DNA of 64,000 bases. Source: Planctomycetota bacterium. GTDB taxonomy: Bacteria > Planctomycetota > Phycisphaerae > Phycisphaerales > SM1A02. The stretch is from contig JAIOPG010000002.1 of assembly GCA_021414025.1 (NCBI GenBank), positions 186,001 through 250,000 on the forward strand. The letters are read 5' to 3'. The stretch's first letter is position 1, and each line of letters opens with the position of its first letter. Under the pieces are notes generated by a model. That model made no database searches and had not been told where the DNA came from. It was given only the letters and a program-made list of their open reading frames with translations. The position numbers and the translations under genes were made by a program. Of the stretch, positions 17,854 to 26,447 are shown in pieces.

Positions 17854-19059
17854 CTACACATGGGAGAGGGCCTTCTCAAGATCGCCCATCAGATCCTGCG
17901 GATGCTCAATGCCCACGCTGATGCGCACCAAATTGTCTGAGATGCCAAGAGCCTTGCGATTCTCCGGCGGCACGCTGGCGTGAGTCATGATGGCCGGGTT
18001 CTCGATCAGGCTTTCGACGCCGCCCAGGCTTTCCGCCAGGGCGAAGAGGGTGACCTTCTCCAGGAAGCGGCGGCTTTCCGCCAGACCGCCCTTGATGAAG
18101 ATGGTGATCATGCCGCCGAAGGCGGGCTTCCCGCCATGCTGCATCTGCTTCCTGGCGATCGCGTGCTGCGGGTGGGAGGCGAGGCCCGGGTAGACGACGC
18201 GCTCCACCTTGGGATGCTTCTCCAGCCACTGCGCGATCGCGAGCGCGCTCTCGCAGTGTCGCTGCATGCGCACCGCGAGCGTCTTCACGCCGCGCAACGC
18301 CAGGTAGGCGTCGAAGGGACCCATGACGCCGCCGATGGCGTTCTGCAAAAATCGCAGTTTCTCGGCGAGATCTGCCCGGTTGGTCACCAGCGCGCCGCCC
18401 ACCACGTCGCTGTGCCCGCCCAGGTACTTGGTGACGGAGTGCATCACGATGTCGAATCCTAATTCCAGCGGTCGCTGCAGCATGGGCGTGGCGAAGGTGT
18501 TGTCGCAGACGCTGATGATGCCGCTCTTCTTCGCGATGGCCGCGATGGCGGCGAGGTCGACCACCTTCAGCGTGGGATTGCTCGGCGTCTCCACCCACAC
18601 CATGCCCGGCTTGCTCTTCTTGATCGCCGCCTCGAAGTGGGCGGGATTGGTGAGGTCGGCGAAGACCGGATTCAGACCGGCGCTGCGCTGGCGCACCTTC
18701 GAAAGCAGGCGGTAGGTGCCGCCGTAGACGTCGTCCATGCACACCACCGACGCGCCGGTGTCCAGCAGTTCCAGACAGGTGCCGATCGAGGCCAGGCCGC
18801 TGGCGAAGGCGAAGCCGCCGCAGGTGCGCTCCTGGGCTTCGGAGAGCCCGCTGGACTCCAGGTTGGCAATGCATCGCTCGAAGGCGAAGCGCGTGGCGTT
18901 GTGGCTGCGCGAATATTCGAAGCCCTTGTGCACGCCGGGGCTCTCCTGAGCGAAAGTGCTCGACGTGGTGATCGCCGGCATGACCGCCCCCGTGATGGGA
19001 TCGGGATGCTGCCCGCCATGCACGCAGCGGCTTTCCAGATTGAGGGATTCATGAGCCAT
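17854..19059 (-). CDS. Cystathionine gamma-lyase/gamma-synthase family PLP enzyme
   Basis: A PLP enzyme of the Cys/Met metabolism family (401 residues). Signatures: EYSRSHNATRFAFERCIANLE (substrate/PLP phosphate contacts), GLASIGTCLELLDTGASVV, the aspartate in CDNTFATPMLQRPLELGFDIV, and the PLP lysine in HSVTKYLGGHSDVVGG. The downstream position of this gene relative to cbs favours cystathionine gamma-lyase in reverse transsulfuration (homocysteine to cysteine). A gamma-synthase cannot be ruled out from sequence alone. It has its own leaderless-type -10, so it need not depend on cbs transcription. Confidence 0.9.
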   Translation of the reverse strand: MAHESLNLESRCVHGGQHPDPITGAVMPAITTSSTFAQESPGVHKGFEYSRSHNATRFAFERCIANLESSGLSEAQERTCGGFAFASGLASIGTCLELLDTGASVVCMDDVYGGTYRLLSKVRQRSAGLNPVFADLTNPAHFEAAIKKSKPGMVWVETPSNPTLKVVDLAAIAAIAKKSGIISVCDNTFATPMLQRPLELGFDIVMHSVTKYLGGHSDVVGGALVTNRADLAEKLRFLQNAIGGVMGPFDAYLALRGVKTLAVRMQRHCESALAIAQWLEKHPKVERVVYPGLASHPQHAIARKQMQHGGKPAFGGMITIFIKGGLAESRRFLEKVTLFALAESLGGVESLIENPAIMTHASVPPENRKALGISDNLVRISVGIEHPQDLMGDLEKALSHV

Positions 19060-19065
19060 GTCCAG

Positions 19066-19071
19066 ATGCTA
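19066..19071 (-). promoter_or_regulatory. Leaderless-type -10 element of the transsulfuration lyase gene
   Basis: On the minus strand TAGCAT ends six bases before the ATG at 19059. No ribosome binding site is visible and no good -35 is present. Confidence 0.45.
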
Positions 19072-19148
19072 ACGGCTGCCGAAGCGAGCCTCCGGCGCGG
19101 CGGGCCCTCGGGCGATTCGCGGCACAGAACGCGGGGTTTGCCGCGGAA

Positions 19149-20555
19149 TCAGGGGAGCTGCTTGCGCAGGTACTGGATCAGGTCGATGCGGGTGATGATG
19201 CCGTAGAAGTGGTCGTCGTCGGCGATGATCGCCACGCGGTCGGCGCGGAAGATCGGCAGCAGGTCATTCACCGAGGACTTGGGCGAGATCGTCTCCAGCC
19301 GGCTAGTCATGTAGTCGCTGACGGGTCTGCGGGCGACGTCGGCGCCCTTGACCAGCGCCAGCAGCACGTCGCTCTCGTCGAGAATGCCGACCACGCGGTC
19401 CGCCGCGTCCAGAACGGCCAGCTGGCTCACACCATACATGTGCATGCGCTTGATGGCCTGCTGCACCGGCGTCTGCGGACTCAGCACATAGTCCTCGCGG
19501 TCCAGATGGCGCCGCGAGATCAGGTCGCGCAGGTCGCCGTAGGTCTTGCGCTGGATGAACCCGTTGTCGATCATCCACGAGTCGGAGAACATCTTGCTCA
19601 GGTACTTGGCGCCGGTGTCGCAGATCAGCGTCACCACGCGCAGCGGCTTGGTCTGCTCGCGGCAGAAGCGCAGCGCCGCAGTCAGCAGCGTGCCCACGCT
19701 GGAGCCGGCCAGAACGCCCTCTTTTTTCAGCAGTTCGCGGGCGGTGAGAAAGGCGTCCGCGTCGCTGACGGCGTAGGCCTTGTCGATCAATTTGATGTCC
19801 AGAATGCCCGGAACGAAATCCTCTCCGATGCCTTCGACCAGCCAGGAACCCGCCTCGACCATGCGACCGCTGGTGACCAGCGGCTCGAGGATGGAGCCGA
19901 CCGGATCGGCCAGCACCATCTGCAGCTTGGGATTCTTCGACTTGAGATAGCGGCCCACGCCGGAGACGGTTCCGCCGGAGCCCACGCCCGCCACGAACGC
20001 GTCGATGTCGCCCTCCATCTGATTCCAGATCTCCGGCCCGGTGTGCTCGATGTGGGCCAGCGGATTGGCCGGGTTGTAGAACTGATTGATGTAGAAATGG
20101 TTGGGCCGCTCCTTGGCGATGCGCGCCGCCATGTCCTGGTAGTACTCGGGGTGACCCTTGGCGACATCGGAGCGAGTCATGATCACTTCGGCGCCCATGG
20201 CGCGAAGATGGCTGATCTTCTCGTCGCTCATCTTGTCCGGCACCACCACCACCAGCTTGTAGCCCTTCTGCGAGGCGACCAGGGCGAGGGCCAGCCCGGT
20301 GTTGCCGGCGGTCGCCTCGATGATCGTGCCGCCGGGCTTGAGCTGGCCTGAGGCTTCCGCGGCCTCGATCATGGTGACCGCGATCCGGTCCTTGATCGAA
20401 CCGCCCGGATTCATGTTCTCCATCTTCACGAAGAGCCGGCATGGGCCGCACTCCATCTTCTTCAGTTCCAGCAGCGGCGTGTTGCCGATCATCTCCAGAA
20501 TGCCGCCAAAAACCGGGGCAAACGTTCGCTCTGGGCTGGCGGTGGAGGGCTTCAT
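19149..20555 (-). CDS. Cystathionine beta-synthase with C-terminal CBS pair
   Basis: Condenses serine and homocysteine to cystathionine (PLP, fold type II). From the ATG at 20555 it has 468 residues. The catalytic lysine is in NPGGSIKDRIA, followed by EATAGNTGLALA and the phosphate-binding GVGSGGTVSGVGRYL. Residues from about 345 on form two CBS modules (VQQAIKRMHMYGVSQLAVLD and SVNDLLPIFRADRVAIIADD), which in other proteins bind adenosyl ligands. An O-acetylserine sulfhydrylase function is a less likely alternative given the CBS pair and the neighbouring lyase. The frame continues upstream but the leaderless promoter supports this start. Confidence 0.92.
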   Translation of the reverse strand: MKPSTASPERTFAPVFGGILEMIGNTPLLELKKMECGPCRLFVKMENMNPGGSIKDRIAVTMIEAAEASGQLKPGGTIIEATAGNTGLALALVASQKGYKLVVVVPDKMSDEKISHLRAMGAEVIMTRSDVAKGHPEYYQDMAARIAKERPNHFYINQFYNPANPLAHIEHTGPEIWNQMEGDIDAFVAGVGSGGTVSGVGRYLKSKNPKLQMVLADPVGSILEPLVTSGRMVEAGSWLVEGIGEDFVPGILDIKLIDKAYAVSDADAFLTARELLKKEGVLAGSSVGTLLTAALRFCREQTKPLRVVTLICDTGAKYLSKMFSDSWMIDNGFIQRKTYGDLRDLISRRHLDREDYVLSPQTPVQQAIKRMHMYGVSQLAVLDAADRVVGILDESDVLLALVKGADVARRPVSDYMTSRLETISPKSSVNDLLPIFRADRVAIIADDDHFYGIITRIDLIQYLRKQLP

Positions 20556-20561
20556 GCCCGA

Positions 20562-20567
20562 AGTGTA
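20562..20567 (-). promoter_or_regulatory. Leaderless-type -10 element of cystathionine beta-synthase
   Basis: TACACT on the minus strand ends exactly six bases before the ATG at 20555. Confidence 0.5.
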
Positions 20568-20619
20568 CCCAGCGATTCCCGGCCAAACCGCGGGGGATTT
20601 CTTCGCCACAATACCGGGC

Positions 20620-21330
20620 ATGTCCAAACCGCCCGGAAAGATCAAGAAGGACGCGAAGTCGGCGGCGGGGCGCAACGCGCAGCCGGACCAGTGGACTCTG
20701 GAAACGTTCGAGGGTCATCCGGAATTGCGCAAGGCGGGCGACAAGCCTGGAACGGGCGTGACCGCGGATTGGAAATCGCTGCGCCTTCCCGATGGAGCCG
20801 CCTCATTGCGCAACCAGCCGCTGGGCCGTGCGGTCGGCAAGGACATTCGCACCGCGGTCGACACCACCGCGGGCCTGGGCTACGACACCTACGCGATGGC
20901 GCTGCTGGGCATCGAGGTCTGGGCGTATGAGCGCGATGCGAAGGTGTTCGCCCTTCTTGAAAGTCAATACTCGCAAGCCCAAAAGGATCCAGCCCTGGTC
21001 AGGGCGGCGGCAAAAATCCACATCAAACATGGGAATGCGATCAAACTCCTTCCGAAGATGGGGGAACGACCCGACTTGATCCTGCTCGATCCGATGTTTG
21101 GCGGGGAGCGCGGCGCGGCGAAGCCATCCAAGGCGATGCAGGCACTCGCGGCCGTGGCGGGATCCGACAATGACTCGGATGAGCTCTTCGAGATTGCGAT
21201 GGCGTGCGCGGAGAAGCGGGTCATCGTCAAGCGATCTCGACTGGCGCCGCCGCTGGCCGGCCGCGCGCCGGACTGGCAGATCAAGGGAAAACTCCTGCGT
21301 TTTGACGTCTACCGCCGCGGCGCGGAGTGA
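20620..21330 (+). CDS. rsmJ: RsmJ-like class I SAM-dependent methyltransferase
   Basis: Probable 16S rRNA (guanine-1516-N2)-methyltransferase. The SAM-binding loop is DTTAGLGYDTYAMALLG, the catalytic-type motif is LLDPMFGG, and VIVKRSRLAPPLAG matches the family's C-terminal signature. From the ATG at 20620 it is 236 residues, near the usual 250. It is divergent from cbs, which starts 64 bases away, and sits directly before a second rRNA methyltransferase gene, rsmE. A longer upstream frame exists but runs antisense to cbs. CACAAT seven bases before the ATG may be its -10. Confidence 0.85.
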   Translation: MSKPPGKIKKDAKSAAGRNAQPDQWTLETFEGHPELRKAGDKPGTGVTADWKSLRLPDGAASLRNQPLGRAVGKDIRTAVDTTAGLGYDTYAMALLGIEVWAYERDAKVFALLESQYSQAQKDPALVRAAAKIHIKHGNAIKLLPKMGERPDLILLDPMFGGERGAAKPSKAMQALAAVAGSDNDSDELFEIAMACAEKRVIVKRSRLAPPLAGRAPDWQIKGKLLRFDVYRRGAE

Positions 21331-21338
21331 TTTCCTTC

Positions 21339-21344
21339 TACACT
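21339..21344 (+). promoter_or_regulatory. Leaderless-type -10 element of rsmE
   Basis: TACACT ends exactly six bases before the GTG at 21351, supporting that codon as the start and a promoter separate from rsmJ. Confidence 0.5.
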
Positions 21345-21350
21345 GGGCCC

Positions 21351-22070
21351 GTGCCCATTCCTCGCTGCATCGTCGACCGACTGCCGGCCGTGAAAGAAAT
21401 ATCGTGGCTCGGCAAGGACGAGGCGAAGCACGCCATGGGCAGCCGGCGCTTGGAGGCGGGAGACGAGATTGAGCTGGCGGATGGCCGTGGCCAGGTTGCC
21501 ACGGCGACCATTCTGGCCAACCGCAACGCCGCGGGCGAGACGGGGGCGCAGGTTTCAAGGATCGAATCGCAGCCGCGACCGCTCCCCGAAATCCATGTCG
21601 CCGCGGCGCTACCCAAGGGCGACCGTCTCGCGACCATGCTCGACATGCTCGGGCAGCTCGCGGTGGCCTCATTCACGCCGCTGGATTGCGAGCGCAGCGT
21701 GGTGCCCGCGGACCGCTTCGACGCCTCGCGAGCCGGCCGCATTTTCAATGAGGCCCTCAAGCAAAGCCGCGGCGCCTGGACGACCGCGGTGGAAAGCGCA
21801 CGCACGCCGAAGCTGTGCATGGAAGATTGCCGGTCGAAAAAAATTCCGGCGCTGATTGCGCATCCGGATGGTCAACTGCTGTCGGGCATCAAGCTGGCCG
21901 AGCAGCGCTGCATGATCCTGATTGGACCGGAAGGGGGTTTCACCGACGCGGAAGTCGCAGCCGCCGATGAAGCCAAGGCCATTCGTGTTTCGTTGGGTTC
22001 CGCCACGTTTCGCATCGAAACCGCCGCCGCCATGGCCGCGGGTTTTCTGCGGATTTCCCCGCAAAAGTGA
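21351..22070 (+). CDS. rsmE: 16S rRNA (uracil-1498-N3)-methyltransferase
   Basis: SPOUT-class methyltransferase that modifies U1498 of 16S rRNA. An N-terminal PUA-like part (PRCIVDRLP...KHAMGSRRLEAGDEIELADGRG) precedes the knot domain. That domain has LIGPEGGFTDAEV and the terminal VSLGSATFRIETAAAMAAGFL loop, which is diagnostic. The GTG at 21351 gives 239 residues, matching RsmE, and is six bases after a TACACT. An alternative GTG at 21327 overlapping the rsmJ stop would add eight residues. Confidence 0.93.
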   Translation: MPIPRCIVDRLPAVKEISWLGKDEAKHAMGSRRLEAGDEIELADGRGQVATATILANRNAAGETGAQVSRIESQPRPLPEIHVAAALPKGDRLATMLDMLGQLAVASFTPLDCERSVVPADRFDASRAGRIFNEALKQSRGAWTTAVESARTPKLCMEDCRSKKIPALIAHPDGQLLSGIKLAEQRCMILIGPEGGFTDAEVAAADEAKAIRVSLGSATFRIETAAAMAAGFLRISPQK

Positions 22071-22079
22071 GCGGTGAAA

Positions 22080-22152
22080 TGGAGTGCATCGGGATCGAAC
22101 CGATAACCTCCGCCTTGCAAAGGCGGCGCTCTCCCAGTTGAGCTAGCACCCC
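22080..22152 (-). tRNA. tRNA-Ala (UGC anticodon)
   Basis: The minus strand folds into a complete cloverleaf of 73 bases: acceptor GGGGTGC/GCACTCC, D arm GCTC/GAGC, anticodon arm CCGCC-TTTGCAA-GGCGG, T arm ATCGG-TTCGATC-CCGAT. The anticodon is TGC. The G3:U70 wobble pair, the identity element for alanyl-tRNA synthetase, is present. CCA is not encoded. A TATACT -10 lies at 22169-22164. Confidence 0.97.
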
Positions 22153-22163
22153 AGCGGTGGGTG

Positions 22164-22169
22164 AGTATA
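22164..22169 (-). promoter_or_regulatory. -10 element of tRNA-Ala
   Basis: TATACT on the minus strand, 11 bases before the mature 5' end. The -35 region is not clear. Confidence 0.4.
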
Positions 22170-22214
22170 GGGGCAAACCGTCATGAATTACGGAAGGAAA
22201 TTCTCCTCCCGCGA

Positions 22215-23582
22215 TTAGTTCGTGTGGCCGCTCTTGCGCGTGGTGAGGATCTCGATGGCGGTCGGCTCGATCACGCTGACGCGCAGCGCCTCGTCGTAGC
22301 GCTTCTCGCCGCGGATGCCGACCAGCGTTCCCAGCATCGTCGCGAGTTGGCTGGGATTCTTGGTGCTGACGTAGGCCACGGTCTGGCCGACGCCCGGATC
22401 GACCAGGCGATAGAGCAGCGGCAATCGCTTGCCGTCATAGATGCTGCTGGCGTTAAGGATGCCGACCACGGTGAAATCCGAGCGAGCCTCCAGCGCGATC
22501 TTCATGGTGTGGAGCTGCTCCACGTCGGTGTCGATCGCCGAGCGCATCTCGCGGAGTTGGCGGATGCGCTGCTGGGCCTCGATCTGAACTTCGAGCTGCT
22601 TCACGCGGGTCGCCACCACGTTCTTGATGTCCGCCTCGCACTCAGGATCGTTCGACAGCATCAGGTAGCGATCCTTGAGCACACCCACTTCACTGGAGGC
22701 GAGGGGCTCGGCCTTGACGGTGACCCAGATGGCTTCAAGGTCCTTGAAGGTCTGGCGTCGCTTCTCAATGGCGATCTGCTGCGGGGTCTTGGTTGGCGGC
22801 GGCGGAACATGAGCCGCTTCCACGGTTTTTTCCGCTGGTTTTGCTTCGGCGGGAGGATTGTTGGTCACAGTTTCGGTCGCGGGCTTGGTGGCCTGATCGG
22901 TGGCGGCCTTGTCCGTGCCGGGAGGTGTCGTCGTCGCATCGCCGATGGTCTTGGGCTTCTCTTCGATCACCGCTGGGGTGGTGCCCGGCGCGGCCGGCAC
23001 GGCGGGAGTCGCACTCTCAGGTGCCGAAGCGAGTTTCGCGGCCTCGCCGGTGCTGGAGCGCCGCACAAAATTCAGGTTGACATGTCCCTGGCAGGTGGCG
23101 GGAACGGCGATCTTGTAGACCTTCTCGCGCTCGCCGTTGATGGTGGCGACCACCTTCAGCATGGTGCCGGAGCTGACCTTGCCGATCGACTTGAAGGAGG
23201 AATCCGGATTGCCGTCGGCGCCGATGTTGGGGGCGCGGACGTCGCTCTCGGCGTTCACGGTGAGGGTCTGCCCGTCGGCGGAAAGCACGACGTTGTCATT
23301 GGCCAGCACATATCCATAGATGTTCTTGAAAGCTGGGCCGCTGGTGCGCACCGTCGCCCATCCAAAGCCCTCGTCCACGACCTCGACCACGTCGCCCATG
23401 GAGAGCTTGCCGAAGGGATAGGCGCTGGAGGCGCTGGGTCCGCAGCGGATGTAGACGTTGTCCGCGGTCACCGTGCCGGTGTACTTCTTGGCGGCCGCGG
23501 CTGTCGTCGCGGGGGTCTGCGCCACGGCGCTGAGGCTGAAAACGGGAAGGACGAGAACGATCAGAAGGAGAGCCAATTTCAT
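22215..23582 (-). CDS. Exported protein with bacterial SH3 domain
   Basis: 455 residues from the ATG at 23582. A signal peptide (MKLALLLIVLVLPVFSLSAVAQ) precedes an SH3b-like domain (about 34-95: GTVTADNVYIRCGPSASSAYPFGKL...GFGWATV), a fold that often binds cell-wall peptides. A long Pro/Thr/Ala/Lys-rich linker (about 190-270) follows. A helical C-terminal region with many charged residues comes next, including a probable coiled coil around EVQIEAQQRIRQLREMRSAIDTDVEQL. No catalytic domain is apparent. The frame continues upstream across the tolC-like gene start, but the signal peptide and a TAGAAT seven bases upstream fix the start. Confidence 0.8.
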   Translation of the reverse strand: MKLALLLIVLVLPVFSLSAVAQTPATTAAAAKKYTGTVTADNVYIRCGPSASSAYPFGKLSMGDVVEVVDEGFGWATVRTSGPAFKNIYGYVLANDNVVLSADGQTLTVNAESDVRAPNIGADGNPDSSFKSIGKVSSGTMLKVVATINGEREKVYKIAVPATCQGHVNLNFVRRSSTGEAAKLASAPESATPAVPAAPGTTPAVIEEKPKTIGDATTTPPGTDKAATDQATKPATETVTNNPPAEAKPAEKTVEAAHVPPPPTKTPQQIAIEKRRQTFKDLEAIWVTVKAEPLASSEVGVLKDRYLMLSNDPECEADIKNVVATRVKQLEVQIEAQQRIRQLREMRSAIDTDVEQLHTMKIALEARSDFTVVGILNASSIYDGKRLPLLYRLVDPGVGQTVAYVSTKNPSQLATMLGTLVGIRGEKRYDEALRVSVIEPTAIEILTTRKSGHTN

Positions 23583-23589
23583 GGAGCGG

Positions 23590-23595
23590 ATTCTA
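23590..23595 (-). promoter_or_regulatory. Leaderless-type -10 element of the SH3-domain gene
   Basis: TAGAAT on the minus strand ends seven bases before the ATG at 23582. Confidence 0.45.
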
Positions 23596-23628
23596 CGCAT
23601 TCTTGGGGTTGGATACAGTGTCCACTTC

Positions 23629-25455
23629 ATGATTCGCTGCCGGCCAATCCTGGCAAACGCATTTGCCCTTCTCGCCGCTGTTTGCGTTGGATCCTGTGCG
23701 TCGCCGATGGATGATCCCGATGGCACCGAGCAATTGCGGCACGCCATGGACACCGCCGTGGCCCGGGAATTGGTCCAGGCCCCGGCGCAGGATCCGCTCA
23801 AGGCCGTTTCCCGCGAGAACAACGAGATCTTCAACGCGCTGCAGAAGCGGCGCACGCAATTGGACAAGTTGGGGCCTCAGGTCAACACCGCCGGGCCGGG
23901 CCTGGAACTGGGGGCCGACCTCTACGGCAAGCCCTATCCCGAAATCAATCTTTCCCTGAAGGACGCGATCCGGATCGCCGTGGAGCACAACCTGGGCACA
24001 CAGGTCGCGCGCCTGCAGCAGGGCGTGACGCAGGCGGAACTGGTGGCGGCCCAAGCAGCTTTCGACGCCTCGATCGTGGCCAACACGCAGACCAACATCT
24101 CCAACGCGCCCAACCAGGACATCGCAGCGGTGGGCATTCCGGTGGACTTCATGAATCAGTTCCGCCAGTGGAGTTTCTCCAGCGGCATCCAGGCGCCGCT
24201 GGTGACGGGCGGACAGTTCAGCGCCACAGTCGGCAGCCTCTATTCCAGCCTCTATCCCACCAGCCTCTACACGCCCAATCCGGCATGGATCAACACGGTG
24301 CAGCTGGGCCTGTCGCAGCCTCTTTTGCAGGGTTTCGGCACGGATGTGAACATGGCTTCGATCCGGATCTCGCGCAACAACGACCGCCGCAGCATGCAGC
24401 TGCTGCGCTCCAACCTGCTCTCGCTCTGCCGCGACGTGGAGGCCGCCTACTGGCAGGTGGTGGTGATGCGGCAGCGCGTGGTGACGGCGCAGTGGCTGGT
24501 GCGGGTGGGTATCGAGGTGCGCGACGTGCTGACCAAGCGGCGCGGCTTCGACGCCACGCTGGCCAACTACGCCGACGCCGTGGCCAAGGTGGAGGATCGC
24601 AAGAGTTCCGTGATCCGCGCCCAGCGCGAGGTCACCGCGGCGGTCGACCGCCTGAAGGTTTTGCTCAACGACCCGAATTTCCCGGTGGGCGACGAGACCA
24701 TGATCGTGCCGACCGACTTCATGGTCGACGAGCCGCTGGCCTATTCGCTCAAGGACGCCATCGGCACCGCGGTCGACCAGAGCCCATTGATCACGCAGGC
24801 TTTGCTGGCGGTGGACGACGCCAGCATCCGCCAGGTGGTCGCCGACAACGGACGCCTTCCCTCGCTGAACCTGACGGCGCAGATCCAGTTCCAGGGCATG
24901 GACCAGCAGAACGGAAACTACGGCCAGGCGTGGAGCGAGCTGGGCACGGCCAACTTCATGAACTACCTGATCGGTGCCAACTTCAGCCAGCCCATCGGCA
25001 ACCGCGCGCCGGAGGCGAACTACCGCAAGTCGCGGCTGGAGCGCTCCAAGACGGTCATCGCCTACCGGGCCGCGATCCAGCAGGTGATCTTCCTGGTGAA
25101 GGACTCGCTGCGCAGCATCGACGCGCAATACCGGCTGATCGAGCAGACCCGCGCCTACCGGCTGGCCCAGGCGGAGAACATGCGGGCGCTGATGCTCGAC
25201 GAGCAGACCATCACCAGTCTCTCGCCGGAGTTCCTCAACCTGAAGTTCCAGCGGCAGAACGAGCTGGCCAGCGCCCAGGTGCAGGAGGTGCAGTCGCTGG
25301 CGGACTACAACAACGCGATTGCCTCGCTGTGGATGAACATGGGCACCGGGCTGCAGATGAACCGCATCGAGCTGCGCGTCTTCGATCCGGATCCGAAGGA
25401 CACGGGCGGCGCCGCCAAGAGGGACACGGCCAATGCCGCGAATCCTTCCAAGTAA
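23629..25455 (+). CDS. TolC-family outer-membrane efflux lipoprotein
   Basis: 608 residues. The N-terminus has a hydrophobic stretch and a lipobox-like VGSC (about residue 20), so it is probably lipid-anchored. The rest is the two-fold helical hairpin pattern of outer membrane efflux proteins: LSLKDAIRIAVEHNLGTQVARLQQGVTQAELVAAQAAFDASI and, in the second half, YSLKDAIGTAVDQSPLITQALLAVDDASIRQVVADNGRLPSLNL. Such proteins form the outer-membrane exit duct of RND/ABC or type I systems; no pump genes are adjacent. An ATG at 23581 is possible, but the 23629 start gives the better lipoprotein signal. TACAGT lies nine bases upstream. It overlaps the next gene by 23 bases. Confidence 0.85.
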   Translation: MIRCRPILANAFALLAAVCVGSCASPMDDPDGTEQLRHAMDTAVARELVQAPAQDPLKAVSRENNEIFNALQKRRTQLDKLGPQVNTAGPGLELGADLYGKPYPEINLSLKDAIRIAVEHNLGTQVARLQQGVTQAELVAAQAAFDASIVANTQTNISNAPNQDIAAVGIPVDFMNQFRQWSFSSGIQAPLVTGGQFSATVGSLYSSLYPTSLYTPNPAWINTVQLGLSQPLLQGFGTDVNMASIRISRNNDRRSMQLLRSNLLSLCRDVEAAYWQVVVMRQRVVTAQWLVRVGIEVRDVLTKRRGFDATLANYADAVAKVEDRKSSVIRAQREVTAAVDRLKVLLNDPNFPVGDETMIVPTDFMVDEPLAYSLKDAIGTAVDQSPLITQALLAVDDASIRQVVADNGRLPSLNLTAQIQFQGMDQQNGNYGQAWSELGTANFMNYLIGANFSQPIGNRAPEANYRKSRLERSKTVIAYRAAIQQVIFLVKDSLRSIDAQYRLIEQTRAYRLAQAENMRALMLDEQTITSLSPEFLNLKFQRQNELASAQVQEVQSLADYNNAIASLWMNMGTGLQMNRIELRVFDPDPKDTGGAAKRDTANAANPSK

Positions 25456-26404
25456 CCACGAAGGCATCGAGCTCGCCGCCCAGCGCATTCAGAGCGGGGG
25501 CGTGGTGGTCTTCCCCACCGAGACCGTCTACGGGCTCGGGGCCAGCACGTTTTCGCAGGATGGCTTGAAGCAGATCTACCAGATCAAGGGGCGGCCCTCG
25601 GACAATCCGCTCATCGCGCATGTGCTGGACGCGGTGGAGGCACGCACGCTGGTGGCGGACTGGGATCTACGCTGCAGCCGCCTCGCCGCCAAATTCTGGC
25701 CGGGGCCGCTGACGATGATCCTGCACAAGACCGCCGAGGTTCCCGAAGAGGCGACCGCCAGCCTGAACACGATCGCGGTGCGCTCGCCGATGCATCCGGT
25801 GGCCCGCGCGCTGCTCTACGCCGTGGATGGGCCGATCAGCGCGCCCAGCGCCAACCGCTCGGGCCACGTCTCGCCGACCACCGTCGAGCATGTGGTCGGG
25901 GATTTTCCTGAGATTGAGGATCTGCTGGTGCTGGAGGGGGGCCGCGCAAATTTCGGCATCGAGAGCACTGTGTTGGATCTGACCGGGGAAGTTCCGGTGA
26001 TCCGCAGGCCCGGCTCGATCACGGTGGAATCGCTAACGCGCGTTCTTGGAACTGTGAAGGTGGCGCATGGCATCGGCCAGGGAGTGAGCCCGGGGACGCG
26101 ACTGATTCACTACGCGCCGAAAATCCCGGCAACGCTTGTGCCGTCGAACCGGCTGGAATCATTTCTGTCGACCTTGAAGGAGCCCGCGGCGGTGCTGACG
26201 CTGGACATCGCGCGAGTTGCCGCGCCGCACGTGGGCATTGCGATGCAGGCGGACGCCAAGGCCTATGCGCGGATGCTCTATTCGAAGTTGCGCGAGGCGG
26301 AGCTGTCGGGGCTGGCGCACATCGTCATCGAGGAGCCGATGGGCCAGGATGGTTTGTGGTTCGCGGTGCTCGATCGATTGCGCCGCGCGGCGTCGAGCAT
26401 CTAG
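25433..26404 (+). CDS. Threonylcarbamoyl-AMP synthase, Sua5 type
   Basis: Makes the threonylcarbamoyl-adenylate used for t6A37 modification of ANN-decoding tRNAs. The N-terminal YrdC domain shows GGVVVFPTETVYGLGAS and QIYQIKGRPSDNPLIAHV, plus the SAPSANRSGHVSPTT loop. A C-terminal Sua5 domain begins after the linker GVSPGTRLIHYAPKIP; the total of 323 residues fits the long Sua5 form rather than the short TsaC. The ATG lies inside the end of the tolC-like gene, so the two are probably co-transcribed. Confidence 0.93.
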   Translation: MPRILPSNHEGIELAAQRIQSGGVVVFPTETVYGLGASTFSQDGLKQIYQIKGRPSDNPLIAHVLDAVEARTLVADWDLRCSRLAAKFWPGPLTMILHKTAEVPEEATASLNTIAVRSPMHPVARALLYAVDGPISAPSANRSGHVSPTTVEHVVGDFPEIEDLLVLEGGRANFGIESTVLDLTGEVPVIRRPGSITVESLTRVLGTVKVAHGIGQGVSPGTRLIHYAPKIPATLVPSNRLESFLSTLKEPAAVLTLDIARVAAPHVGIAMQADAKAYARMLYSKLREAELSGLAHIVIEEPMGQDGLWFAVLDRLRRAASSI

Positions 26405-26447
26405 TCGAAACTACTCAACGTAATGCGTTTGAATTGCGATCGCAGCG

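Noticed and set aside
23458-23628. An N-terminal extension of the TolC-like protein
   Set aside because: It overlaps the SH3-domain gene in antisense, and the lipoprotein signal begins only at the ATG at 23629.
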